A stretch of 64,000 bases of DNA from Hofstenia miamia (GCA_004352715.1 SCFE01000011.1:1415655-1479654); one strand, 5' to 3'. Counted from the stretch's first letter, positions 23,384 through 37,206 are shown. Notes: generated from the letters alone by a model not told the origin. Program-made: numbers and translations.

Positions 23384-24372
23384 AATGAGTAGATATCGTG
23401 ATCTCAATAAGTATCAAAAAAGTATTATTGATGTCCACATAAATGAAGAATTCAGCCAGGTCTAAGTTGCTGCTAAATTGAAAGTCAACAAATCATTGAT
23501 AAGTCGATTTGTCAAAAGTAAGAGGTCTTCGAACAAGAATTCCAAGAGGAAGAAAATGACAAGCAGCAGACAAGACATAATGCTCAAACACCTGTGTTTC
23601 GCCAATCACAACGTGAGTGGGAGGGGTTAACCGGGGTACCTGCAGATTCGAGTACCCTCTGTAAATGACTCCGTTCCTTAGGACTCATCTCCCGATGCAT
23701 GATCAAACAGTCCCTTCCAACTCGGAAACAGCGCGTGGCGAGAGTGAAATGTTGGTGACAATACAGAAACTTGACAGAAGAAAGTAGAAGAATGGCTTCT
23801 TCCCTGATGAGTCAAAAATTGAGATGATTTACCATTCTGGCAATACTAGAGTCCAAAGATATTCATGCGAAGCGCAACAACCTTGGTGTCAATTACCAAC
23901 AGTGAAGCATCCGGCCAGCTTTTTGATATGATCAGACTTCAGTGCTATTTCGGCGAAAATCTGCCTACAAAATTGTACAAAAGAGTACGGGAAAATCCTC
24001 AGAATTCGTGTTTTGCTCTATTCAAATAATTTCTTCGATGGAATATGATATTTCAAGCTGATTTGACACCAGCTCATTGATCGAAGTTCACAAACGCCGT
24101 CAAAGCAGCCGAAGGCATCACTTCTCTCCCCTGGCCTTCAAACAGCACAGACTTAAATTCCGTGGAAAATTTGTTGCAGATTTTGAAGAGAAAAATCAAC
24201 TGACACCGACAACGCACCAAAAATGAGTTACTTGCTTACATCTTTGGTGCTAGATCTTATTATTGTTGTAGTTAGTAAAACTTGGGAGAGCTTGATAAAA
24301 CCATAAAACACGTGAATGAGTTTTTTCTCATTTCCTAAGAAAGTTGTTAATTTGCATCCCAGCACTGTATAC
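23384..24372 (+). pseudogene. Tc1/mariner transposase pseudogene (DD34E)
   Basis: The start MSRYRDLNKYQKSIIDVHIN leads into a helix-turn-helix region (VAAKLKVNKSLISRFVKSK). The catalytic core follows in pieces: FFPDESKIEMIYHSG (first Asp near 23805), QADLTPAH (second Asp near 24060) and SLPWPSNSTDLNSVENLLQI (Glu near 24165). Exactly 34 residues lie between the second Asp and the Glu, the DD34E spacing of Tc1. TVKHPAS is also conserved. Several stops and frameshifts make it inactive. A CAGCACTGTATA end near 24362-24373 resembles a Tc1 terminal repeat; the left end is masked by the (TA)n tract and gap. It sits between genes A and B. Confidence 0.8.
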
Positions 24373-24837
24373 ATAAATTTTTATTCCGTGATAAAGTCCG
24401 GGACAATCGTAGAACAGTTTTTGAAATAGTTTGAGTATTTTTTCAACATATTATTGGGCATGTCTTGCTTTATTTCCTTTCAATTTGAGAAAAATATGTC
24501 ACATGCAATGGTAAAAACTTATAAAATACATGTCTCCAACAAACTGTTAATTTGATGGGAGTGGACATCCGGTTTTGATAGCTATTTCCACACAGTTCCA
24601 TTTCACTTTTGTAGTACCATAATGATAAGGTCACACTCATCACCACTCCAGGGAAAAATTCGACTTCATATTGTAGAGTAAAAAATATCCAGTTTGTAGT
24701 GATTAGATGTTATGAGGCTTTAATTGTGAAGCTTCAACTTTCTTAGACGCTGTGGATTGACTGATTTTGAGCTTTAAGTCAGATGCTTGACATTTCAATC
24801 TCAGTATTGTGGAAATGTCAGTTGCATCATATATATA

Positions 24838-24872
<35 letters not shown>

Positions 24873-26300
24873 NNNNNNNNNNNNNNNNNNNNNNNNNNNN
24901 NNNNNNNNNNNNNNNNNNNNNNNNNNNNNNNNNNNNNNNNNNNNNNNNNNNNNNNNNNNNNNNNNNNNNNNNNNNNNNNNNNNNNNNNNNNNNNNNNNNN
25001 NNNNNNNNNNNNNNNNNNNNNNNNNNNNNNNNNNNNNNNNNNNNNNNNNNNNNNNNNNNNNNNNNNNNNNNNNNNNNNNNNNNNNNNNNNNNNNNNNNNN
25101 NNNNNNNNNNNNNNNNNNNNNNNNNNNNNNNNNNNNNNNNNNNNNNNNNNNNNNNNNNNNNNNNNNNNNNNNNNNNNNNNNNNNNNNNNNNNNNNNNNNN
25201 NNNNNNNNNNNTATATATATATATATATACTATATATATGCCCAGGTACTCTACTTGACCCGTCCATGAGCGACCCAACCCTAGGATGCATCACTTGCCT
25301 CACAATTTTGAAAATTTTTATTCAATCTAATGCAACTAGTCTTTGAATGTGTGTCTTGATCCAAAAACACAAAGCAGAAAAAATTTGGAAAATGGGGCAA
25401 TGTTTAGGGGGTTCTCATCGACTTTGAAGTTTTGATGATTTGGAAAGTTGCCATTTGGTAATTAAATTCTATTTTTCGTAATCAAAGACAGAAAAATAGA
25501 AGATCAATCAAACAAAAATTAGTCTTAACTTATTTCCATGAACTCCTCTTGTAATTATTATTTACATCGACAAAATACAATCGGAGACACAAACATGCTA
25601 AACACATTTACAGGTTTTTTACACTGAGCTCACCACACACTTAGACACACACACACACACACATTTATTCTGTATATATTTTATTATTATTTTGTAAATA
25701 CATGTATTTCTAGTTTGTAGCTTTTTTTACTGTCATTTATTTACAGCAATAAATTTGCTTTGACTCTTACTAGACCAAAAAATTATATACCTAAGTTTAA
25801 AATTTTATGGGGTTGCCATTTGTCATTAGATTCCAATTTTTGCAGAAATCACTGAAAAACACCACTACATTTAATTATTACGTCATTGGCATCATTTCTA
25901 TGCATTAAACATTTGTTTCCATCTAAGTTCTTGTAAGGTTGTCATTTTATAAAAATCTTATACACTTGAAGTTCATATAGAAATGAATATAAATGTAGGT
26001 GCGTCCAAATAATAAATTACAAACATATGAATAGAAATACTAGGTACAATGGATTGGTTAGTCATCAAAAAGTTACAAAGCAGACAAAGTAGTTTAATAT
26101 TAAGTGATGAACAATTAATTCTTATTGACAAAACAGTTTTCGTTGGGCAATTTCTATCGACGATCCTAAAATACTTGTAATACGTTCTGGTAATGCTCTT
26201 CTGATAGTGCTGATGTTAAAAAGTCAGTAGATAATTTTACTCCACATTCGGCATTGTCATTCACAACAATGATACAAGCTACTTTGTCGTTGTATTTACA
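24373..26300. other. Intergenic DNA with gap and (CA)n
   Basis: Holds the 339-N gap and a short (CA)n run at about 25642-25662. Nothing else recognised. Confidence 0.5.
24829..25240. other. Assembly gap flanked by (TA)n
   Basis: 339 Ns at 24873-25211 bounded by (TA)n on both sides; probably a long unresolved dinucleotide tract. Confidence 0.95.
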
Positions 26301-27900
26301 AAAAGAATTTAATGCTGACCAGTCTCTTACTTCCTGTCCACGGAAATTTCGAGTCTAGGTCTAATAAGCTAAATGTAAACCATGAATCAGGCGTCACCAG
26401 CAGATCGTTCAGCTTGATCTGTCGATCGATATTAGGGTATATTTGGTTTGACAGCAATCAGTCGATTTGCTACTAGTCACATTTTCCATCCAGCACTTGA
26501 TCGCTAACCAATGCTAATGATATCAATTCTTCGTTTAAATACCACAAATGTCTGTTAAAAGCTCGAATTGCACTGGCTAATATTTGGGGATTAATTATTG
26601 CATAGTCATTGAGTTTTCTTAGAAGTTGAAGATCATTTCAGGATGCATCACAGGCAAAGCTAGTAATGCTCCCAATTCAAAATAAACTAAAACTACAAAG
26701 TTTGCAAATTCCCTGAGCTTTGGTATTTGTAATTTGGTGGTAATGGGTCCTAGAGGTAACTCACCTATTGGCATTTCAAAAAGGACCATCTTTATGACAT
26801 AGATAACCGGAGCCATTCACCTGGCTTTGTGTGTAGATCCTGGCTGCCTAAAACTGAAGTTATCAGGTTTCTTACCCCCCCTGATAAAGAAACATAATTC
26901 TGCAAATTCTTTATAGTCATCTCATTTAAAAGAGACATGAAAGTCACCGCAGTTTCAGCGTCTTGCATCAAGTTTTCTACAAAAGTGTTTGTTTCTGCCG
27001 ACAAATCTTTCACATAGAAGGCGGAAATAGGGCCCTGACGAACTATATCGAAGTTCTTCTTAAAACGACCAAATATTGAACACACTAAGTGCTTTTGAAA
27101 CGTCAATTTGCAAATCTTTGAAAATGTGTCCGATGCCAACTTCTCCCATATGCTATCTGCATGACAACCACTGCAACTTTTTTTAGTGAAGACCGAAGGC
27201 TAATAGATGCTGATGAAATGTGACCAACGTTACTCGCTGTGGTGTCATACACCATGTTAACTACGGAGTTGATGCATTTACATTTATTAAGAAGTTGTAA
27301 GGTTTTTTGAAATAGTTTCTCCAGAGCTTTTGTCAGTATCAGGACCATATGGATAAGGCAGAACCCCAAGCACTTTGAGGTCGAAACCATGTCCGACCAG
27401 ACTAACCATCTTTCTTCTCTTTTTATTTATCATTCAGGATTTGAAGAATTTTTGAATCCTATAAAGAGAGTGATAAGTAATTCGGCAGTGCCACTCTTCA
27501 ATCTGTTCACGGCGTAAGATGTGTGAACCTTGTCAGAACTATCACCTGATTCATCAATAATGGATTCTGTCAGTGCAGTTTGCTGAGCAGGCTTAAAATT
27601 CAGCCTTTCTCAAAGATTATTTTAGGTTTGAATGGTTTTTCACTATTATTTACACCAGGTTCTTCTTTAATATCTTCGTTTTGCGATTTTAGTACACGTA
27701 CCATTGGTGATCGCGTACTACACGATTCCTTGTTCCGTCTTTTTTTTTCAGCAAAAATCAAACTCTTTGGATTTCGCAATTAACTTTTTTGTCAAGAACT
27801 GCATCACGAGACCCTAACATGGCTACGCAATCAGTCACCATAGATTTCAAAAACTCAACATCTTCTGCGTTGTTAAATAGGTCAAAAACATTAACAGGCC
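26300..27900 (-). pseudogene. Transposase-like pseudogene of an unnamed invertebrate family
   Basis: Minus-strand pieces are VSLVGHGFDLKVLGVLPYP, then VVNMVYDTTASNVGHISSAS, then SIFGRFKKNFDIVRQGPISA, then EWLR.../...WMAPVIYVIKMVLFEMP, and KLREFANFVVLVYF. These match a set of multi-copy invertebrate proteins that I recall with the order GVxKLLGVPKxPSGTG, FDTTASNTGxxxGAC, FKRFxxxWxxID, ARWMAKxxYxLKI. They are usually unannotated and presumed to be transposases. Frameshifts and stops occur throughout. The superfamily cannot be settled by eye; an RNase-H-like fold is only assumed. More decayed relatives of the N-terminal part extend to about 27900. Confidence 0.5.
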
Positions 27901-29755
27901 ACAGTTTGAATGATTTATCGAGACTACTGTCATAGTCAGCAAGTTTTGGACTATTTGAAGGCGTGTTTCAGCGATTGGTAGGAATAGCACAGAACTTAGA
28001 ATTTTCTTCCAAAAGTTTCATAATTTTTTCACATGATTTCTGTTCAGATATTAGAGGAACATTTGTTTTTCATAGAATTCAGCTAATTGAGGAAAACCTT
28101 TTGGCACACTGGAACTTTGTGATATTTTGCCTTTTATCCTCTTGTTGATGGAATAGTAAGCATCCAAATACCTGTTATGACCGCATCATAAATGCGGACA
28201 ACAGGTCCTAGACCAAATATTTGCGTTGTCCCACGTTTGCCATTTGAATTTCGAAACTAAATTGCTAAAGGGAAAGTTCAATTAATCAAATTAATCTTGA
28301 ACCACCTAGCAACTAAAACCTCTATGAAAATGTATGAACTTCTGCAAAAAATAGCAACCCTCAAAATATTTATACTTATTCAGAAAAATATTGAATTATT
28401 GCAATGTATTTTATGAAACAAACAAAGTATGTATGAAACACTTCTACTCGTTCTTATGATGATAACAATTTTGCTACCAAAGGGCAACCTTCCAGATCCA
28501 TAAAACATTAATGTCGATAAGAACCCCCTAAACATTTTCCGATTTTAAATTTTTGGATTTTTATATCAAAATACACATTTGATGCACCCTACCCAACCCT
28601 ATCTGCAATATCTTAGACCAGACCGCGGTTACAGTTGGATCTGGTTATACCGCTTCCCTCAATGGTTAAAACAGCATAGTTTAGTATTTCTTATATTCTA
28701 ATGGAGTCCGTAACAAAGGATTTAGCTGTGTACTATCTAAACATCTGGTTGTGTAAATAAGCGACATTGGAAATTGGCTCGTTCTTTACTCTACGTCCCG
28801 TATATAATGTACCATACTTTACGACTTTTTATTGCAATAAATCATAGGTGTTGACCTATTTTAGCATACATGATGGTTGGCATCAACTAACTACAAAAGA
28901 CAAAAATGAGTTTCAATTGGGACTTATTTCATCATAAATTCAAGTTTCTGAATCTCTGGGAACGTATATGACATATTGAGAAGGTTCTGTTTTGATTGCA
29001 CACCTGGTGTGGCAATTCAACTGTAACCAACGAATTTTAATACCACTGTCATTAAGAAATCATAAACTTGCCTAAATTAGTAAAGAAATAGGCAAAATAT
29101 TTCGCAATTCACTAAAATCTGCAACTCAAATAATTGAATTCAACCTTAATTGAATACAAGTGCAAATTCTATAAAAATTGGACAAAAAAACGGAAAATTC
29201 AAATATAATTGTCTCAGAATTTGATGAGTTTGACAATCTTGTACGATTGTATAGCCCCATAGAATTTACTGTTCATAGTCTCATTGGACCAGAAAATAAA
29301 TTGGACTAGCATCAGTATGAGACCTTCAACCATAATGAAAAATCTGAGACCATGTATTTCAATATATTGTTCATGATTTTGCTAATGTTGTTTAAATTGT
29401 ATGTTTTTCCTGGAATCAAGGGGACTAGACTATTGGAGGAGAAAATTCCATGGGACTGGGATGGGAGGGAATCAGAATTGAAAAAAGGATTGAATGTGAC
29501 TTGAGCCGAGGACATCCTGGTCCGGAAAGCCCTACTACAGTTCCTGGACGAATGACTTAACGCCATCCTTGAATACTCTCACTACAAAGTAATTTGTTTT
29601 CGTCAATGCATTTGCTCGTCCAAAGTTGAAATCAGCTGATATTTTTGGAGCAGGGCAGCCAGTGAAAACGTTCCTAACACATGCCCATAACATTCAAATG
29701 TTCAACAACCGGTATAACTTTGTTAAATTATGTTGATAAAAATTTCATGTATATA
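27900..29755. other. Intergenic DNA, no gene seen
   Basis: Short open frames only. Possible further decay products of the transposase-like pseudogene near 27900-28200. Confidence 0.4.
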
Positions 29756-30064
29756 TCAATTGACCCAAATTCTTTGAGCTGATGAATGTATTACGCCTGC
29801 TTGTTTAAATTGCTGTGCCAAGGCCCTCTTGCATAGTCTGGGATCGTGGCTTGATATTAGCAGAAGACGAAGAGCTCCTTGTTGAAGAGATGTTAAAACT
29901 CTCAGTCTTCCAAACCTTGGCAAGTCATCCACAGAGCCTGTTTGTTTAAATTTACAAGCCAAGGCAATTATAGTTGCTATTCCAACATTATATCGATAGA
30001 CTAGTTCACTATAGATAAGTCCTTGCTTTAATGTGACTTCCTGCACTTTTTGACTGTGAGACAA
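29756..30064 (-). pseudogene. Tc1-like transposase N-terminal (HTH) fragment
   Basis: The minus-strand open frame reads GLIYSELVYRYNVGIATIIA, then LACKFKQTGSVDDLPRFGRL and RVLTSLQQ. This is the paired-like DNA-binding domain of Tc1 transposases (GLSYxEIARRFNVSxSTISRL..RFxETGSVxDRPRSGRPRVT). It keeps both helix-turn-helix segments and the GRPR-like hook (GRLRV). It ends after about 100 residues and no catalytic triad follows, so it is a truncated copy, unrelated in detail to the one at 23384. Confidence 0.75.
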
Positions 30065-30374
30065 AAGCCTGATTAAGCTTGACTTAAATACTTATATTTA
30101 TGTAAAGAATAAATCTGCGAAAGTAGCTATAATTTTTGTACAACAATTTAGTACATAATGCTTCTCTTCATGTAATTGGGGAGCAGTTAAGCATAGCATA
30201 ATTTGAATATATTTTAAAATTTTTAGTTTTACAGAAATTTGAATTATAATGTACAGCCTATATTCTAATGAAATCGATTAGAATTAGCAAACTTTATCCT
30301 GGATCAAGTAAAAGACAGTAAACTACATGTGGTGTGCATTAATCAAACTAAGAGAAAAGGTTTTTTAGCTATCC

Positions 30375-31132
30375 CAATTTTACATATTTAGCCACCACCA
30401 GTGGACCACTGATGGAGAACTATGGACATAGTGGCAATTGCAGTCACTCATAGCCACCAGTAGACCACTTGTGGACCACTAGTGGCATCTGATTTACTTT
30501 TAATCATAAACAATAAATAAGCAAATTTTTGCAAGTAAAATATTATTCATTATTATGCTTCTTAGATCTCATAAATATATAATATTCACTGTGAAAAGCT
30601 TATTTATAAATTTCTGCTTGCACTAATTCTAAAATACATGTGCAGAATGAAATTTTAAAATAATTTATTCATTATTATTCCCGGACCTTGAAATTAATGT
30701 CTATATGAGTATTTGAAATTCCAAAAACATTATTTTTAATTATTGGAAAAAAATGTTTAAAAAAATTGCAATTTCTTCTGAAATTGAAAATTAAATTTAA
30801 ATTGAGCATATTTGTTACCGTGTTGTTATTGTTTATAATTAAGAAATTAAAATCACTATGAATGCTAAGCTTGCTAGCATTTCCTTCAACCCATTGTTTT
30901 GCTGGTGTTAGTTTAAACTATTTATCAATATAAATGTTTGCTATTGTTACACTTAAGACATTGCTCTATTGCCAAATTCCTCCTTTTGCCATCAATGAAC
31001 CACTAGTGGCGCACCAATTAGCCACCAGTTAACCGCTGGTAGTTCTCTGGAACACAGGTGGCCAAGCCCCACACGATAGCCCACCGTTTTTGCCACTGGT
31101 GGCCCATCAGTGGTTGGCTACTTGGGTAGTCC
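30375..31132. mobile_element. CCACTAGTGG-rich repeat, copy 1
   Basis: Both ends carry clusters of short palindromic words (CCACTAGTGG, CCACCAGTGG, CCACTGATGG). The right end reads CAGTGGTTGGCTACTTGGG, the complement of the left end of a related element at 52715. The inner AT-rich part (around 30640-30720) also matches 53050-53140 in reverse. No frame is open. It behaves like a non-autonomous DNA element, but no clear target duplication was found. Confidence 0.65.
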
Positions 31133-31302
31133 CTATAGCTAAAAATGATTTAAATATAATAATAATCATTGAAACAAGAATTCTGCATCTAAAATATTAA
31201 ATTCATTTAATTCATAAGATGAATGATTAAGTCACTTTGCATACATATTTGAAAATGGTCATTTTAAGTGATGGTATTGTTTCTTTTTCTTGTCTCCAGC
31301 CC

Positions 31303-31336
<34 letters not shown>

Positions 31337-31539
31337 GAAGCTGTACAAGTACAAACTGCTTTATTTGAAGCTCCCAATGACTATGAAATATCAACTGTTG
31401 GAACTACATTTGCAATCTTGTCATAATCCATATGATTGTGGCTTGTAATGTTGGTTTTGGTGGTAACAACACCATGGATTATCAAATCCCAAGTCTCATT
31501 TTCACTGATTTATAACATTGTTACGACCATCAGAGGGAT

Positions 31540-31740
31540 CTCAAAGTCACATTAAGACCACCAGATGCACATTGTAGAAATGCTTAGTGTGCTAATATTT
31601 GCATAGGCTGATGATCTTGTTAAGCAATATTAGTTGCTTCTTATAGATCCTTAAAATTTCTTGAAAAACTCTGTCAATATTGTAGCTAACACCATGAAAT
31701 TCTGCAGGCTTATAGAATTCCGCATGTTGAAGATAATAAA
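31540..31740 (+). pseudogene. Possible LINE RT shred
   Basis: A short stretch reads FAxADDLV, then after a frameshift VASYRSLKFLEKLCQYCS. It resembles the (Y/F)ADDLVL.A.S...L..LL..C..Y segment of non-LTR reverse transcriptases. Only about 40 residues support it and two frames are needed, so it could be chance. Confidence 0.25.
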
Positions 31741-34630
31741 ACATTTACAAGCCTAAACAAGTCAAAATTACGCACTCTAGCGGGAAAATTTTTCTGCTGT
31801 CGTTCATGATATTTGGAGAGAGCTCATGGAAAAAATCGGCAATTGATATTGAAAATTTAAAGTTTATTTAAATTCCCAAATTTTTTTAATTAGCCTGAAA
31901 TTGTTAATTTTTTATGCCATTTACTTAAAAAATAGCTTTTTTTATTTTTTTGTGTTTTTTTTACACTAGTGATCTGAATTATGATCCTTGTTTAACTGAT
32001 AATGCATTCACCATGATCTTTTTGGTGAGGTTAAGAGATAAACAATATGTAGTGCAATACTAGCATAATTAAATTTAATTAAACATGCAATTAAATGTTC
32101 ATAGTTAATATGAATGCATTCATCCTTCTTCTACATTGATAATACAAGCATCTTTTAGCTTGTAGCATAATTAATCATTACTTAATTATTTATCATTAAT
32201 GTCTAAAAATTTAGTATCAGTTTATATGGCTAAATAGATATTAACTAATAAGTATAGGAAATCCACATATCAACTAATAGATTGTTCATTTGTGAAGAGA
32301 GTAGAGTTGAACAATTAGTTTTGTAAATTTAATGTGATTTCCGTTTTAATATTAAATTACACCATCCAATTTAACTGATGAAATCACCACCACCATTGCC
32401 AAGTCTGAATTTACCTGATTACATACATAATAAATGCTAAGAAACATTTGCATCACCATGATTGAGTTATGCCAGCTCTATAATGATAAGAAAATGGAAA
32501 AATACTAACAAAATGTTACATGTATTTCATGTGGATAGGAATAATTAAAATGCATGAATACAATAAAAAATGCATTGAAGAATTTAATTTTGCATTTGAG
32601 ATTTATAGTAATATTTTCTGAAATATAATGGATCTCATTGAATTCATTTGCATAAGCAAGGCATAAAGTTTGCTATGTTTAGAAAATCATGTAAAACAAC
32701 AAGTTTGGTAAGTTAGCCTACATATCATATGTATTATGCTTACCTATTCCTAATCACTAGCAGCATTGATCAATCAATTTTTTCCACACTTGGGCATATA
32801 CTTACAATACTTTTTTACATTACATCTTGTAAAAGCCACAGTAAAACATGAAAATTGGGTATATGTGAACAGCTCTATAATATATTTTGGGAATGCACAG
32901 TAACCTAAAGCATATAGTACATAAATAGATTTTTAGTTGTAGCTCTTTAGCTGTTTGATATGCTACTGTCATTGTGGAGATAAGAGCTTGTAGCCAAACA
33001 TTCCTAGGTTTATGCTAAGAAAATTGCATCAGCCTTTTTATTTCATTTAACCATAATGTGTATATTAAGGCAACACAGTTTTAGCCAAATTTGCTATAAT
33101 GCTCTGGGTTTTATGTATGAGCTTACAATTCACATGTCAACAAAACATAATTGTTTTGAGTAGTAATCCTACCTGAAAAGGTTATTGGAAGTTTCTAAGT
33201 ACTTGAAATTCCTTGGCATAACAAGGAATTTCATTGTGCAAGGTTGCTTAGACAAATATACATGAAATAAATAAAAAAGAAAAGTATATTGTTTGGAATA
33301 TTTTCTACTTGACCTTTAAATTTTTATGGTTGAATTTGTAAGGATTGTTATTTAGACCACAAATAGTCATGCTAATAGAATTTTAAGTAATTTCAACCTG
33401 AAATAACATTCCTGCAAAATATGAGTTAAAAACCAAAGGTAAATATCAAAGCTCTCAAATAGTAATCTAAGCCAGATTTTATGTTGGTAGCTCTCTCTTC
33501 ATTTTATGAAACTTAACTTATAGTTTAAGTGTAGTACAATGGATCTTCCTTAATTTTGCTATTCTATTGATTTGTATTTCTAGAAATAACAGATGCACAC
33601 AAACAGCTGAAAAGCTAGCATTAGGCTAAATGTCTTATTGTAATATTATTCAGGGAACAATCAGGGTCTCTATATTTAATTGATTGTATCTATTAAACTG
33701 GTAATGACTAATATTGAGTTGTGAAAGCATCTTGAATTAATCACCCAGAATTGTGGTCTCATTAAGTTAGGTATATGGGTATTGCTACTCAATAAAACTT
33801 GTTCTTTCTATTTCATTCAGACAAAGCACATAATTTTAAATTATGCATATTGGCTTGCACCACTGCATGGTAATTGCTTGCTATTATTTATTATCTTAAT
33901 TATCTAATTGTAGGTCTGGGGACCATAACCTTATTGAGCTAAATAACATAATAATGACACATATTAGGTTTAAGCTTATTCTTTCTATGAATATGGAGCA
34001 CATTTTATATGGAATCACAATACTGGATCAGTAGTCTACCCTAATTAATCTTGTGATTCTACATGGTGACCCTTGAAAGCATAGGAGTTTTAGTTATCTC
34101 TGGTTGCTGGTCCTCATTGTTTGTCAAAATGTAGTTATTTAGCTGGTGATTTTCATGTATCCTATTCATTGTGGTTCTTTTTATTGTTGTCTTGTATTAT
34201 ATTTTTTATGTGCTTTTTGATTTGGAATTACAGATGCCCTTGATAAGGTTGGCTATGATGAAATTACTTTTTGTTTTTTACCTACTTTCTGTCACCATGA
34301 TTCTCAGCAGTTCAATAGAAGCTGTTGCTAATGAATGATCAATTCCCAAATTTCTTTGGATTTTCATTTTTGGTAGCTTATTTACTTCTTTGCATTGGAT
34401 TTTCTTGTTAGTTGTTTTGAAAAATTTCTTATTGTTTATTCTACTGTTTATTCTGGGTTTATTGTAACTGTTGCACTCAATAGTATTGTTACTACTTTTG
34501 GAAATGGATACCTCTCCATCTCCTTGTCTATTTTTTTGGCTGCCACTGTTTTTTCTCTGCCCCCACCTCTCCAAAGTTGTTTCTCCCATTCAACCCTCAT
34601 GTCATGTACTTACAACATTGAATACACCTC
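31740..34630. other. Intergenic AT-rich DNA
   Basis: No recognisable protein or repeat. Open frames around 34280-34750 on both strands overlap one another and show no domain. Confidence 0.4.
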
Positions 34631-36450
34631 CTAGCCCTGCAACAATGAAATCTAACCAAATCAATGAATGTAGAATCTTACTGGAACAATTATTTCATTC
34701 TCATGAAGAAGCTCAGCATCACATTAACTGTCTATCCAAAGAAGTGTAAGTGAGAGATGTGTGTGAATGTAAATTCTTAGAAACTAATGATTTGTTACAG
34801 CAAAAGATTACCTTGTTATGATAATAGCTTCGGAACACCTTCATACATGGGATCCAATGTAATATACTTATCTTTGAAAAATTCATTTGTACTGATATCA
34901 TGAATGAGGATGCTCAAGTGTTCACAAAAATGTTGCACCTGACTCAAATATTGTCTAATGATATTTTTAAGGTGTGGAAATATTGATAGTGTAGCATCCC
35001 TGCTTGAACAGCTACCCCTCTTGCCAATTCTGTTACAGTGTGTTCAGGCTTCTACTATCTCAGCAAATACTCCAACACATGTCAATTCAATTAACTGTCC
35101 TGTAACCCTGTTTACATTGTGTACCCTGAGTTCAGATCAACTAACTATTATTCCCATGATCAACTTTCCAATGTGCATTTACTGGCTCAGGCACTGACCT
35201 AAAAATCTCAATATGTCTACAGTCCTTCAAGTGAATGCTTCCTTGTGAGTTTTCAGGAAGCAAGTATATCACCAAGCATACTGTACTACCCAAGTTATCT
35301 GGAAAAATTAATGAAGTTTGTTAGTCTTTTGAGAAATGGTTTTTTCTCTTTGAGTTAATAATGAAACAACAACATGTCAGTCAGCAAGGAACAGTGGTTT
35401 AATTCCCATTATATTTTCAAGGCCTGCCCTACAAGCAAAATATTGTTATTTTGATATTTTAAAGGCCACTATAAGGCTCCTCACATCAAACAACACTTCA
35501 AGGCTTTACTTTGTGAAATGAATTTAAAAAAAATGAAAATGTATGAAACTTTATTATCCAGCAAAAAATTTCCTGAATATTCTTGACATGATCTATTCTT
35601 ATATGTATGCCATGGTTTTCCTCCCACATTGAATGGAACTTAAATGTGGTCCAGAGAATAATTTTGCCACACTAATTCACAATTTCATTAGTATAATGTA
35701 TTTAGTTCAGAACAAACAGAGAATTGAATAGGAAATCTCTGAGTTCCAATAGAGTACTTGGTACCTGAGCAAAAAGCAACCTGAAACTTCTACTACAAAT
35801 GCTCTGAACAAAGTAAGTCATCATCTACCTCTATTACACAAATAACACAGCCACAATTTGTGCCTGGAGAGGTTCATAGATGCTATAGATGTGGACATGT
35901 GGCTCAAGTGAAAATTGCTTGCAATAAATTAATAAATTTGTTGGAATCAGGTGAAAGCTTCTACTAGAGTGAGGAAATTTTTCTCAAAACAGATTACAAT
36001 GGTGGTATATCTGAAGAAATATGCTATAAAGATTATGATCACCTTGCATTAAACTAAAGGGAGAGTCATCTCCTGCTAACTAAGGACATGATGTTATTGT
36101 TATAACAAGTTTAATGAGAAGAATTGTGTTGTGACTTGAGGTAAATGGAATGATGCTGTATGCCACTGTAGATACAAGATCTTCTGCATCAAGCATCACC
36201 AATAATTGTTGTGAGTAGGTCAGGATTACTTGAGGTCAAGTGGAACCTGCATGTCATTGACAAATAGATTTTTCCATGAAATATATCACAATCCAAGGTA
36301 TTGTTAAATAACTATTTATTAAAGTAAATGGGGAGAAGGTGAAGGTTAATCTGGTTGTTGTTGACACTGTTGAAAATAATTTGCTTTATACTAAATCTTT
36401 TAGAAAACCTGAATCTATGAATGATGAACTTAGAACCATTGATAATGTGG
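34630..36450 (+). pseudogene. Decayed LTR-retrotransposon-like gag/protease region
   Basis: A knuckle-like RCYRCGHVAQVKIACN starts at 35878. About 290 bases later the frame reads NGMMLYATVDTRSSASSIT, which resembles the aspartic protease active site (VDTGSSxSxI) with Gly changed to Arg. VNLVVVDTVENNLLYTKSF follows. The 34.6-35.8 kb part contains short open pieces but no recognised domain. Stops are frequent, and no reverse transcriptase or LTRs were seen. The knuckle-then-protease order supports a retroelement; the family is not determined. Confidence 0.4.
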
Positions 36451-37206
36451 AAATTGTATTATGATTTATGGATGATGTAGTTATCAAACATTTCCATTGG
36501 AAACATATTGGCTTATAATCAACCAATTGTGATTTCAAAGGAGACATAATGATAGCTGGTTATAGTGTTATCTGGTGGCCTCCTGTTCTCTGCTGCTCAC
36601 TATCCAAACTAGACTTGAGGGACGTCATCATTGCTTTGTTGATCATTTTGAATAAGTTTTTGATGTATTCTGTGTCTTTTAATATGTGAATAACAGATTT
36701 TCGGTCTCCAGGTTAACTTGCACTGTTATTGTGTGTGTTTCTTTTTATCATTAATTTCAATGTTTTGTCTAATGTGAATCTATTGTTGAAGGCTATATAT
36801 ACCATGCTTCTGAAGTATGTTCATTCCATTCATATGTTCATGTGTTCTGGATAGTTGATAATTGTATTGTTTTTTGGTCAACTCTCTGCATTGATTAACA
36901 GATGTATGTTTGTTATCTTTGTTTTTGTTTTTGTATACCTTGCTACTATGTTGTCACACATTCTTGCTGGTTGCTTCCCATGTGCATTTTCAGTTATCAT
37001 GCTGCTTGCTAGAAAGTATGGGTGTAATACATTGGCTCATATCCTTGTCATTTTATCTGATAACTCCTTTGATCTTGTTGATGATAGAGACTGGATGTAA
37101 GTTCTTGATGTGCCCCTCCTGCATGGCTTCTCTTATGAAATTGAATTTGACAGAATACTCTTATAGGCACACTTGTGCTCAGTAAATCTTCCATATATGA
37201 TGTACT
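36450..37206. other. Possible retroelement remainder
   Basis: Downstream of the protease-like motif. Contains hydrophobic open frames (about 36855-37185) with no recognised domain, ending at the 37207 inverted-repeat element. Confidence 0.3.

Noticed and set aside
22856-23392. 178-codon open frame through Ns
   Set aside because: It consists of MITE sequence, (TA)n and gap Ns.
34278-34749. Overlapping open frames on both strands
   Set aside because: No domain, mutual overlap, and composition typical of background.
36855-37185. Two overlapping hydrophobic open frames
   Set aside because: T-rich composition gives Phe/Leu/Val runs; no family recognised and no splice context.
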